A stretch of DNA of 64,000 bases from Salvia splendens (Eukaryota; Streptophyta; Magnoliopsida; Lamiales; Lamiaceae): assembly GCF_004379255.2 (NCBI RefSeq), contig NC_056032.1:31283322-31347321 (forward strand), read 5' to 3'. The notes under the pieces are model-generated. The model was not told the DNA's origin, did no database searches, and saw only the letters and a list, made by a program, of their open reading frames with translations. Positions 20,381 through 30,513 of this stretch are shown one piece after another. The translations under genes were made by a program, and so were the position numbers. Numbering within the stretch: the stretch's first letter is position 1; the number at the start of each line of letters is the position of its first letter.

Positions 20381-20584
20381 CTCCCTCCGTCCCATAATAG
20401 ATGACATACTTGGGAACGACATGAGAATTTAGGAGATATTATTTTGTGTGTTAGGTGGAGAGAGAAAATAGTATATTTATATTGATGTGAGAGAGAGCTT
20501 TTTTCAAAAAAAAAAGGAAATGTGATATCTTTTGTGGGACAAACTAAAAAGAAAAATGTGACATCTATTATAGGATGTAGGGAG
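20381..20584. mobile_element. Stowaway-type MITE
   Basis: CTCCCTCCGTCCCATAATAG at the left pairs with CTATTATAGGATGTAGGGAG at the right. TA flanks both ends (20379-20380, 20585-20586). Interior AT-rich and non-coding. Confidence 0.9.
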
Positions 20585-20865
20585 TATTATTTTTCAAAAT
20601 CTCATGTATGAAAGAAATGTGTCAGTTACCTTAATATATAGAAGAAGTACCAATATATACATTTAATGCTATCATCCAACTTTTGATCTCCATCATTTAT
20701 TTTAGGGATTTTTTAGAAGAATGAATCTCTATCTTATTATTAAAAGTTCAGTCCAACTTCAACAAAGACTACATATGTTATTGTGTCTTAGAAATATTTA
20801 GACACCTGGGTACTTAGAATTACATACAGGTTAATACACTTTAGAAGCGAGCAATTAATTAGTTA

Positions 20866-21088
20866 CTCCCTCCGTCCCACAAAGGTTTGTCCCATTTTAC
20901 CATTTTCTTTCGTCTCACAAAGTTTATTCTAATTGGAATCTTCCCAAAAATAGACATTAAATACACCCCTTAATCTCCTTAGTGTGGGACCCTTATTCTA
21001 CTACACACCTCAATTTAATACAAAGTTAAACAATTTATTAAAACCCGCGTCGGGTTAAACTGAGACAAACTTTGTGGGACGGAGGAAG
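20866..21088. mobile_element. Stowaway-type MITE
   Basis: CTCCCTCCGTCCCACAAAGG at the left and CTTTGTGGGACGGAGGAAG at the right form inverted ends, with TA at 20864-20865 and 21089-21090. The arms carry AAAGTTT words typical of this MITE type. Confidence 0.9.
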
Positions 21089-22334
21089 TATTTACTAAGA
21101 GTATGCGAATAATTTGGTTGTGAACTTGTGATGTTTGTAATATTAATATAGGAGTACGCAAAAGTAAAATACTATAAAGAATTAAGATAATCTGTCGTGC
21201 TAAAATAAATAAATAAATAAATGCAGTAGCTTAATCCTGCAGCAACGTGTTTAAACATCACCAAAGTAGTTATTATATCCACATTACTTCTTATATCATT
21301 ATTTTACCTTTCTGTCATTACAAGTTAAAATCAAATTCTGCACTCATATATGGATAAGATAGTCATAACACGTAACTTTCCGCAACCGAATAAAAAATAA
21401 GTTTCAAGTAACTGTCAAAAGATCTGCTTGTTGCTGATACGAAGAATCACAGATGCCCAACTCATGTTTGAAAATAATGGTTTAGGTAAACTTTCTAGAA
21501 ACTGATTTACACATTATTTTATTTTCAATATACAGTAACATAGTAACTATGGAAGTAGTACTATTTGCGATTATTTATATGAGCACAATTATCGTTTGGA
21601 TGTTTCTCATTTTTCTGGGAAATTTAATGGAGCCGTTCATAATTTGGTAATGTTAATGAAATGGACACTAGAAATCAATTTTTTTCATCTCGAATTTTAT
21701 ATATTTTCACGCTTTGAGTAAAGCTAAAATTAAATTTAATTAACATAGGTAAAATCTGAAAACGAAAAAAGTAAAAACACAATCATACATAGCAGATAGA
21801 ACCACAATTAGTACTATAAGTTTGTTTTTGTACGAAAATTGAACCTTCTTCCAACATAAACAATATTGACTTTGTAAAAAGCTAATAAATATAATCATTA
21901 CTTTTTGTACTAAAATTGAACTCACTACAAAAATTATTTTAAAGTAACATGGAACAACCAATAAGTTAATAACGATATAAATTGTATATGTTTAATTTGT
22001 ACTATGAGTTTTATATATTGGTATTCAAAAAGTGTACTTAACGACTCCTACATAACCTCCTAATACACAAATTAATCCATTGAAGCGACAATTCAAAATT
22101 TTTTGGGTGAAGGAAAATGGTGATGCATGGTTTATAATATAGGATTCAGATCACACTAATATAAGTAATACTTCCTCAGTCCTCAAAAAATAGACAAACT
22201 TGTAAATGACGCGAGTTTTAATATTCAATTGGTAAACTTAAGAAAGAGACAGGAAAAAAATAGTTGAAATAGTGTTAGTAGATCGTGGAGTTTATAATAT
22301 TAGTAGTGTGTAATTAGTTAAAACCGTTTTATAT
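21089..22334. other. Intergenic, no gene recognised
   Basis: AT-rich. The only structured piece is a left half of a Stowaway-like MITE at about 22171-22312 (CTTCCTCAGTCCTCAAAAAA), with no matching right end. A related half lies at the window end (about 63849). Confidence 0.45.
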
Positions 22335-22745
22335 TTAGAGCATCTGCAACCCGGATCTTAGCCATCTCCATCTCGTCTCGCTGAGACGAGATGACTAAGA
22401 GACCGGGTTGCAAGCAATTGATCTTGAAAAAATCTCTTTGGGGGGAGATATTATTGAGCCAACTTTCCACGCGCCCCCACACATGGCGAGCTGGCATTAG
22501 GCGGTGACGCCCACTCGCCGGCCAGAAGGTGGACATCGAATTTTAATGATTTTAATTTTTTTTAAATCAGAAAAAATAAAAAAATTACCAAAATTAATAA
22601 TTTTCCCCCATATCTTGCAATGTTAAAGTTTATGACCATTTTCTTAAAAAAACATAATTTTCGTATTTTTCTATGGGACGGAGGGAGTATTCCGTCCCAT
22701 TAAATATGAAACATTTGGTTTTTGACACGAGATTTTATGCAGTGT

Positions 22746-24190
22746 TGACATACTTGGGTTTTACATGATTTTAGAGGGTGGTTTTGTATGAATGTGATCA
22801 TATTTCGTCTATTATTAGGCGTGTTTATATCTACTTCTCTATTATGTTGGTATGTTGACCTTTTTGTTAAGAATGTGTAGAAAAAGGTGTAAAATAGGTG
22901 GATATGCAGTAGCCTTGGTTTGAGACAATTCTTCTAGAGATTTTGAAGTCCAATCAACACCCAATGCATATCATTCTCTTCGTCTTCGAAAGAGCTTCGC
23001 GTGGGTATCTCAAACGCCCTAATCGGAGTTCGGATGAGAGAGATATGGCCGATCTACGAAAGCCGCGCACAGGTAACCCGGCCGGGTTAATTTACAGTGC
23101 AAAAATACAACCCGGCCGGGTTGAGCCAGAATCCAGCAACTGTCCTAAAATGGTGACCCGGACGGGTTGAATTTCCAGTTCAAAAATACAACCCGGTCGG
23201 GTCGGATTGTCTGACGCGTCTGAAAGCTGAAAACGCGATTTTTGAAGGGAAATAAGAGGAGAAGAAGCCTAGGGTTCATTCTATTCCACACCTACCGCCC
23301 CTACACACACACATACCCTCAAGAACACCTTTGAGAGAGAGAATTGAAGATTGAAGAGTCCACATCGGAAGATTGAAGCTTCACTCCATAGATCGATCTC
23401 ACAGGAGTACTTAGTATCTTTATTTCATGTTTTTGTTGGATTACTTTGTGTTGAACATGGCTTCCTTTATGAACATGAGTAGCTAAACTTTTCTTGTAGA
23501 ATTCTTGGTGATGATGCACTAATTTCATAGTTTTTATCCGATTGATTTTGTTCTTGCCTTGCTCTTGTAGTTATTTGATTGTTCTTGAGTTTATTCCTTT
23601 CAATTGCTTGATCACCACTTGATTGTGTAGGATTAATTAGATTAATCGGGAGATGAAATAATTAATCCGGAAATAAGAATAATTCACACCTTAATACAAT
23701 ATAACTCGGGAGAGTTGAGGTTTTGAGTGAGGTCATTGACCTAATCGAGCTTTTGGGAGTTAGGAGTTTAGGATTAGAAGGGGACTTCGATCCTAGCACC
23801 TAATCTACAGGTTTTTCACCTCGGGAGGGGGTTTAATCTATAATTGTGGTCGGCTTAGTAACTCTAGAGACACCAAAAGGTAAGGCGAATCAATTGGATA
23901 AGAGCTTGGAATTGTGCATCGGATCCTTGAGTTCTACAATTTCTCCATATTATCTTTCATTATCACACCGTGTTTTCTAGTCCTTAATTGATACTTGCTT
24001 ATTATATGCTTTTATTAGTTGTTAGAACAAACCAAACTGCACTTGACTGTCTAGATAGTAGTTGATCTTTGTTCGTGGTAGTTAAGTTGATACAAAATTG
24101 TCTCTGTGGGATACGATACTCTTGCTTACTGATTGCTACACTAGCCCCGTACACTTGCGGGTATAACTTGTGTTAAAATAAGTTGAGTCA
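22746..24190 (+). mobile_element. Solo LTR (~1.45 kb), probably Ty3-type
   Basis: Begins TGACATACTTGGG and ends TTGAGTCA (5'-TG...CA-3'), flanked by the 5-bp duplication AGTGT (22741-22745, 24191-24195) inside a MITE. No gag, pol, primer site or second LTR is present. The right half has long-LTR features seen in plant Ty3 elements (CTCTGTGGGATACGATACTC, then CTTGCTTACTG and GTACACTTGCGGGTATAAC). It contains four CCCGGNCGGGT palindromes at 23075-23203. Confidence 0.85.
23075..23203. repeat. Four spaced CCCGGCCGGGT palindromes in the solo LTR
   Basis: AACCCGGCCGGGTT at 23075-23088 and 23109-23122 are perfect 14-bp palindromes. GACCCGGACGGGTT (23155-23168) and AACCCGGTCGGGTC (23190-23203) are one- or two-base variants. 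CAAAAATACAACCCGG precedes the second and fourth, so a ~80-bp unit (motif, spacer, motif) appears duplicated. Confidence 0.85.
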
Positions 24191-24644
24191 AGTGTTGTTT
24201 TGTGAGTTAATGAAGAGAGAGTAAAGTAAGAAAGAGGGAAAATTAGAGAGAGAGTTGTTTCCATTTTAGAAACGTTTCATTTTAATGGGATAACCCAAAA
24301 AGGAAAACGTTTCATTTCTAATGGGACAAGGGGAGTATATAAATATTATTTTTAAAATAATATTTCATCTCAATTTAAATTAAATTTGTTTGGAAAAAAA
24401 TAAAATTGAATTGAAATAGTGGGACTCATAAATAGATAAGAGATGATATGGATTGGAGATGCAGGGTTGTAGGTGCTATCTCTTTAGAAGAGATTGAGTA
24501 AAAAATGATGTGGAGCCCATGAAAAGGGTAGAAATGAGATAAATTAGAGATGGAATGGAGATAAGGTTGTGGATGCTCTTAAATTTGGTTCAATTTCGAG
24601 AGACGGCTGAAAATGGTAAAACCAATCTAAATTTTTAGAACTAA

Positions 24645-26356
24645 GAGCATCCGCAACGGTTGAAGGACGGCGTCCGTCCGTCCGTGCCAGCGGCACGACA
24701 CACGCTGTCCGCCGCTGCGTTCTCGCCGCTGGCGCAGCGTTGCTCGATGCATCGAGCACGTCCGTGCCAGCGAGCAGCTGACGTGGCGCGTTTTGATTGG
24801 CCAACGACATTTCAGTTGGAAATTCATTTTTTTAAAATCGAAAATAATACCAAAAAATTAAAAAAAAAATCAAATTCCCAAAAATATGGCCGTTTTTCTG
24901 GAATTTTTTGATTTTTTATTATTTTTTTATTCCCAAAATCATCTATAAATACACACATTTATCATCCATTTTTCACATCAAATCATCTCCCATTCATCTG
25001 TCATTCATATTTTTTCATACAACTTATCTACAACTTTCTCTCTCACTCAAACCCTCTCAAATGGATTTCACCAATCTCATTGCGGAAGCGGAGCGCGAAG
25101 AACAAGAATACTATGAACAATATCGTGCCGCCTATGTCACCGCGAATACCCCCGTCCCTCCTCCTCGACCAAATAGATCAACTCGCCGCTACATCCATCG
25201 TGACCGGGAGGGAGCCAACGAAAGGCTCGTTGCCGACTATTTTTCCGACCAGCCGTGGTTTCTGGAAGATTACTTTCGGTGCCGTTTTTGCATGTCAAAA
25301 CGCTTGTTCATGCGTATTGTCAACACATTATCCGCCCGTATTGAATACTTTCAAACAAGTACAGACGCAACCGGTCGGCAAAGTCTCTCGGCGTTGCAGA
25401 AGTGTACGTGTGCCATCCGACAACGTGCTACTGGGCAAACGGCTGACCTCTTCGACGAGTATTTGCATGTCGGTGAGTCAACTGGAATCCTTTGCCTTAA
25501 AATATTTTGCGACGGCGATCGTTCAGCTTTCGGTGAGAAATTCATTCGGGTACCCACCACCGATGATTGTCAACGGTTGCTTCGTCTTCACGAAACAGTC
25601 CATGGTTTTCCCGGTATGTTTGGCAGCATTGACTGCATGCATTGGATGTGGAAGAATTGCCCGACTGCTTGGAGAGGGCAACACTTAAGCGGCCACAAAG
25701 GCGGCGGCCCAACACTTATCCTTGAAGCGGTCGCCGACTACCGCCTATGGATTCTGCATGCATATTTTGGTATTGCCGGATCCAACAACGACTTGAATGT
25801 GCTCTATTCTTCACCACTCTTCAATGATGTTTTGAATGGTGTAGCACCGGTGATCGACTTCACCGTCAACGGAAATGCATACCGCATGGGTTACTATCTC
25901 ACTGATGATAGTATTCCGGATAATTGTACTTTATTCTCTCTACTTTATTCACTTTATACTTTATTCTCTCTACCTTTTCCTTTCTCTTACTTTTTTATCT
26001 ATTTATTTAACACACCCAACATTCCTTCCTAAAACTCCGTAACGAAAAGTTTCGCCCCAACTATGAAGAAACAGAGGGAGTACTTTTTAATTTTTAGGAT
26101 TTTAATTATGTAATTTTAATTTTTTTGTAATTTTAATTTTTTTGTAATTTGTAATAGTATTCCGGATATTTTTAATGCATTTTAATTTTGTGGAAATGTT
26201 TTTATTTAAATTGAATAATAGAATGGTGGGACCCTTGAGTTTGTCCTTGCGGAAGAGCACGGATGTGGGTGTTGTGCTCTTGCCTAAGAGCAGGGAGTAA
26301 AAGTGGGTCCGGGCCTAAATCCGTGCTCGTTGGCAAGAGCACGGACGGGGATGCTC
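24645..26356 (+). mobile_element. PIF/Harbinger element, copy 3 (internally deleted)
   Basis: 1,712 bp: GAGCATCCGCAACGG at the left, complementary GGGGATGCTC at the right, flanked by TAA (24642-24644, 26357-26359). The left subterminal block with GCTCGATGCATCGAGCA matches copies 1 and 2. The transposase is cut off near 25907. The gap holds the right half of a Stowaway MITE (about 25924-26080), related to the one at 2041-2273. A 14-bp word ATAGTATTCCGGAT occurs at 25908-25921 and again at 26154-26167, as if copied during repair of a break. The element ends about 450 bp upstream of the CAX gene. Confidence 0.9.
25061..25907 (+). pseudogene. Truncated Harbinger transposase
   Basis: Starts MDFTNLIAEAEREEQEYYEQ. 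It keeps the first two catalytic sites in the expected form (GSIDCMHW with Asp and GSNNDLNVL) and has the GPTLI segment missing from copy 2. Homology stops after MGYYLTDD, before the region that carries the catalytic Glu (RKDVERAFG in copy 2). The reading frame runs on about 40 codons into MITE sequence. It cannot be an active nuclease. Confidence 0.9.
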
Positions 26357-26604
26357 TAAGGGAGTATGAAAATAAAATAGATAAAACTGCATATGCAAAT
26401 TATTATACAGTAAAAGTTGGTGTAAGGAAATTAAAAAAAGGGGGGTATTTGAAGAAAACAAAAGAGGAAAATAAATACTAGTCGTAGAAAGGAGAAGAAC
26501 AGAAAGTGAGGAGATTCACATGTAATTAGAATCACATTTTCGCAAACACACGATAATGCAATGAGTGATCGGCAATAGCACATATAGAAGCACAACAAAC
26601 AACC

Positions 26605-26612
26605 TATAAAAG
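26605..26612 (+). promoter_or_regulatory. Candidate TATA box of the CAX gene
   Basis: TATAAAAG in the context AACCTATAAAAGGAGAAC, about 200 bp before the ATG. A CACGTG G-box/ABRE core lies downstream at 26668-26673 (CCACACGTGCCAC). No transcript data; positions relative to the true start site are unknown. Confidence 0.45.
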
Positions 26613-26719
26613 GAGAACAAAATATGCAGCTTCCGCGAAACTTCCTTATCTTGTACTTTTCCGGCCACACGTGCCACTCACACGTATCTACCTCGTATAA
26701 TTAATTTTGTTTGTTTTCG

Positions 26720-26725
<6 letters not shown>

Positions 26726-26753
<28 letters not shown>
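26726..26753. repeat. (AT)n microsatellite in the CAX leader
   Basis: About 14 uninterrupted AT dinucleotides, 60 bp upstream of the ATG. Likely length-polymorphic. Confidence 0.9.
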
Positions 26754-26756
<3 letters not shown>

Positions 26757-26813
26757 TACTTGGAGTAGGTGTTTGTTTGTTATTCCAACTCGATTTGCAT
26801 GTGAAAAAGAAAA

Positions 26814-29453
26814 ATGGCTTCGGCATCAGAGGAGTGGCTGTTGGAGAACGGCAACATTAAGGTTTTGAGCAAGGAGATGCGGAATGGCCGCACCGCGCAC
26901 AATGTGTCGTCTTCGTCTCTGCGGAAGAAATCGGATCGGGCGCTGCTTGCTGGTATTCGGGTCGGGTTTTTGAGGAGGTTTTTGGGTAATTTGCAAGAGG
27001 TTTTGCTCGGGACCAAGCTTTTCATTTTCCTCCTCGCTATCCCTTTCGCCATTGCCGCTAATTACAGCCATTTCGGAAGTGTAGTAGATCAATTCATAGC
27101 TGATCTCCAATTCAATTCATTCGATTTCTCCAAATATTCACCTAATTTATTGCATTGCTACGTTTGAATGTATGCAGCCATGGGTGTTCGCTCTCAGCTG
27201 TCTGGGACTCATTCCTCTTGCAGAGCGTGTTTCCTTTTTAACAGAGTAAGATTAATTAATAGTACTACTGCTATTTGTTAATTTATTTTATAATTTCATT
27301 AATTTGAATGTGCAGGCAGATTGCTCTCTACACAGGACCAACAGGTATTATATACTCCCTATCATTTTCAGAATTTGAATTGTAAATGTGTGTGGTCGGT
27401 ATTAATTAGCTAGTATAGATAGGTGACAGAGTTGTGGAATAATCATATTCGGTGAGAAATGACAAAATCCTACTATAAATGTTGTTGATTTTTTTTATTT
27501 AATTTGGGTTGCAGTTGGGGGGCTTCTAAATGCGACATGTGGAAATGTGACGGAGCTTGTGATTGCCATATTTGCTCTGATTCAAAACAAAGTAGGTGTT
27601 GTGAAATACTCCCTTTTGGGTTCAGTCCTCTCTAATCTCCTCTTAGTTCTGGGCTCCTCTCTTTTCTGTGGTGGCATTGCAAACATATCCAAGGAGCAAA
27701 AGTTTGAAAGGGTAATCGCCTCTACCTCTACTTATTTTTTTATGAATTCATTCTTTCATTTTCGCAAATTTCTCCATATTCATTAATATTATCATGCACG
27801 TGCTAATTCGTGTATATAAATAGAGGTAAGCTAGTCCAGTTCTTTAATACTAGTAAAATACAGTAGGAGTATTTGATACCAATTAAATGATTAGTTAATA
27901 AAAGTTGTTTTAACTTTTAACTTTGTGGCCACAGAAACAAGCGGATGTGAACTCGCTGCTTTTGTTGTTGGGATTAATCTGCCATGTGCTGCCTTTAATG
28001 TTCAAGTTTACCGGAAAATCCGATCCGGAACTAACGGCGTTTGCCACGCTGGCGCTATCACGTGCCAGCAGCATAATCATGCTCATAGCCTACTTTGGTT
28101 ATCTCATTTTTCAGCTCTTCACTCATCGTCAGTTATTTCAAGAACAACAGGTGGGACTCATCATATATTTCAAATTGAAAATCAAAATATAATACTAGTA
28201 CTAATTAAATTGGTAATTTCAATTTTTTAGTTACTCCAATCTAATTAATTGGACTAGTGATTTTAAAATTTTAATTGTTATTTATTAGGAGGAAGGTGTG
28301 GTGGAATCGGACGAGGTTGAAACTGATGAAACGCCGGTGATCGGGATATATAGTGCCTTGATTTGGTTAGTTTTGATGACTGGGATTGTAGCGCTACTGT
28401 CGGAATACGTCGTCGCTACGATCGAAGTGAGTACAAAAGTTACCTTTTTTTGGGATTTAAACGAAATTAGTGTAATGTCGATAAATTTGTTGCAGGCGGC
28501 GTCGGATTCATGGGGATTGTCAGTGGGCTTCATTAGTGTGATTTTACTGCCAATCGTTGGAAATGCAGTAGAACACGCAGGGGCCATCATTTTTGCATTT
28601 AGGAACAAATTAGTGAGTTCTCTTATAACTTCAAAATAAATGAGTTATCTATTCTATCGAATAATTTATGTATTTCTGTGCTTCAGGATATTACTTTAGG
28701 GGTGGCTCTAGGTTCAGCAACTCAAATCGCCATGTTTGTGGTAAGCTTATCGACTCTCACAATTCTTAAAATGATATTTTTTTATAGTTAAATTCTATGA
28801 TAATCTCAAATTATGGACTTTGTATATAAAAAATAGTATATTGTATCCATACTTCAGCCTTTCAAATTTTGATGTGGCACGCTGAATGACATTGTGTAAT
28901 TTTTATGCTAATTTATTATTTTAAGTTGAATTAAATACTATTTCTTATAATTCGATTCATTTATATCATGTGTGCGATCGATATATGTGATTTTTTTTTA
29001 TCAGGTACCTTTGAGCGTGATAATTTCGTGGATAATTGGCGTGAAAATGGATCTTGATTTAAGTCTGATTGAAACTATTTCTCTTGGGCTGTCGATACTC
29101 ATAACATCGTTGGCATTACAGGTAAAATATTAAAGTCGACTTTATTAATTGTTCAAAATTACTTTTTGATATAATAAATAAAACATGCTTTAATTATAGA
29201 TAGTGCTAAAGTGTCATGATATTTGGACAGGATGGAAGCTCTCATTACATGAAGGGGCTGGTACTTTTATTGTGCTACTTTGTTATTGGAGCATGCTTTT
29301 TTGTATCTTGGGCTCCACTAAGTAAGTAAGAATTAATCTTAAATTAAATTGCACACCAAGTTCGTGGAGTATTGTTTATTCGTTAACAAGCCTTCATTTT
29401 CTTTTGCAGACACTCCCAACTTAGGATTTAGCTCAGAAATGGTGAGGCTTTGA
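26814..29453 (+). CDS. CAX: Vacuolar cation/proton exchanger, CAX1/CAX3-like
   Basis: Model: join(26814-27080, 27178-27245, 27316-27344, 27515-27711, 27935-28150, 28289-28426, 28496-28612, 28687-28740, 29005-29121, 29231-29321, 29410-29453), 445 aa. All introns are GT-AG and keep phase. The N-terminus ([20 protein letters not shown]) is the cytosolic regulatory region of plant type I CAX proteins. Eleven or so membrane segments follow. The two exchanger signature repeats are [13 protein letters not shown] (about 131-143, c-1) and [14 protein letters not shown] (about 327-340, c-2). The acidic linker [14 protein letters not shown] lies at 260-273. It exchanges vacuolar H+ for cytosolic Ca2+ (and Mn2+ and similar ions) at the tonoplast. 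The Val in GNVTE and GNAVE, where Ala is usual, are minor substitutions. The last exon encodes only the C-terminal tail [14 protein letters not shown]. Confidence 0.93.
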
Positions 29454-29873
29454 ATAAGAAAATATGTTACTACTACTATATACTATATTCGTTTTCAAAA
29501 ACTGTCTATGAAGCTGAGGTTAGTTGTAAATGCCAATAAGCCGAGCCAATGAATAAATAATCTATTTCCTCTTTATATTCTCATATTCTATATGCATAAA
29601 TTTATATTATAAATTAATTTTGGTGTTGTACCTTCTGGAATACAACTAATATCCGTACTCGTGCATTATATTGGAATTTAATCACATATGTTAGGTTTCA
29701 ACCCTCCGAAAAATTACAAAGTAATACAAATACAATTATGGATCTAACTATACAATCAAATCTACAAGCTCCAGATCATGATGAATCAAGCCTGAAACAC
29801 TTAGCACACAGGTTCGAACCGTTCAAAATCAAACACATAGTAAAAAATTGAATGGGACTATAAAGAAATAATA
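29454..29873. other. 3' flank of CAX
   Basis: Presumed 3' UTR and spacer. No gene or repeat ends recognised before the MITE fragment at 29874. Confidence 0.5.
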
Positions 29874-30057
29874 CTCCCTCCGTTCCATAAGAATATGCAT
29901 CATTTTCTTTTTAGTCAGTCCCACAAAAATATGCATTTTCTAATTCTGAAAAGTCTTTTCTTTCTAATGAGGTGAGACTCATTCTCCCCAACTAATACTT
30001 ACTTTTTTTCTTTACATCTCTCTTACTTTACCAATTTTTACATTAAAACACGTGCCA
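29874..30057. mobile_element. Left part of a Stowaway-type MITE
   Basis: CTCCCTCCGTTCCATAAGAA preceded by TA. The body is typical to ACATTAAAACACGTGCC, then unrelated sequence begins. The right end is missing. Confidence 0.7.
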
Positions 30058-30259
30058 ATGCACACAAGAGTTTTAGCCACGGCCAAACACCACTCTTCAG
30101 CTTCTCCAACACTGCAAGAAACCACCGTACACGGTCAAGTACATCTGACCAGAAATCAGCAATTTCTCCACGCACACTCTCACTCACAAACTCAGTGTAC
30201 ACACACGCAGAGATGAGAGAGGAAGCAGAACTCTCAAGCTCACAACACAGAGATCACTA
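30058..30259. other. Host sequence of the Copia-2 insertion, possibly an old minus-strand LTR
   Basis: This stretch and 41093-41350 become contiguous when Copia-2 is removed with one CACTA copy. Read on the minus strand, the joined region has a TATA-like ATTTATATATACTC and leader-like CT-rich sequence, as an LTR or 5' UTR would. No ends were found, so the identity stays open. Confidence 0.35.
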
Positions 30260-30513
30260 TCTTAAAGATGGTAATCGAGAGAGGCATTGTATGGAAGATT
30301 AAACATGGTGGCAAAAGTGGGAAAGAGTTTTTTGTTGTATTTTTTGTTATGTATGTTTGATACAAAACATTCCCTTTTATAGGGAGATTACAACTCTTGG
30401 GAACTCCCACTAATTAATTGTATGTCTAGGTAAATACCACCTATTAAATGTAAAAGTAATTTCCAAGTAATTGGTACTTGGTTTCTAGCCGTTCTTCATC
30501 TTGGTATTTGACA
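30260..30513 (-). repeat. Copia-2 3' LTR
   Basis: Pairs with 40834-41087. The polypurine tract complement CTCCCCCTC lies at 30514-30522. Confidence 0.95.

Larger units (their letters stand above)
22690..24338. mobile_element. Stowaway-type MITE split by a solo LTR
   Basis: The left part reads TTCCGTCCCATTAAATATG and the right part ends CATTTCTAATGGGACAAGGGGAG followed by TA. The sequence resumes across the inserted LTR at the duplicated AGTGT with no loss. A second MITE end, GGGACGGAGGGAG, abuts it at 22676-22688 in the other orientation, so the exact left border is uncertain. Confidence 0.7.
22338..24578. mobile_element. Harbinger-type MITE carrying nested insertions
   Basis: GAGCATCTGCAACCC at 22338 and its inverted partner GGTTGTGGATGCTC ending at 24578 are flanked by TTA on both sides (22335-22337, 24579-24581). 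Arms near the ends repeat CATCTCCATCTC and GAGATGGAATGGAG. Without its insertions it would be only several hundred bp. It shares the TIR core GAGCATC with the coding Harbinger copies, but the interior differs. Confidence 0.82.

Noticed and set aside
22943..23170. 75-codon frame over the CCCGGCCGGG repeats
   Set aside because: Lies within the solo LTR and translates the palindromic repeats; no protein similarity recognised.
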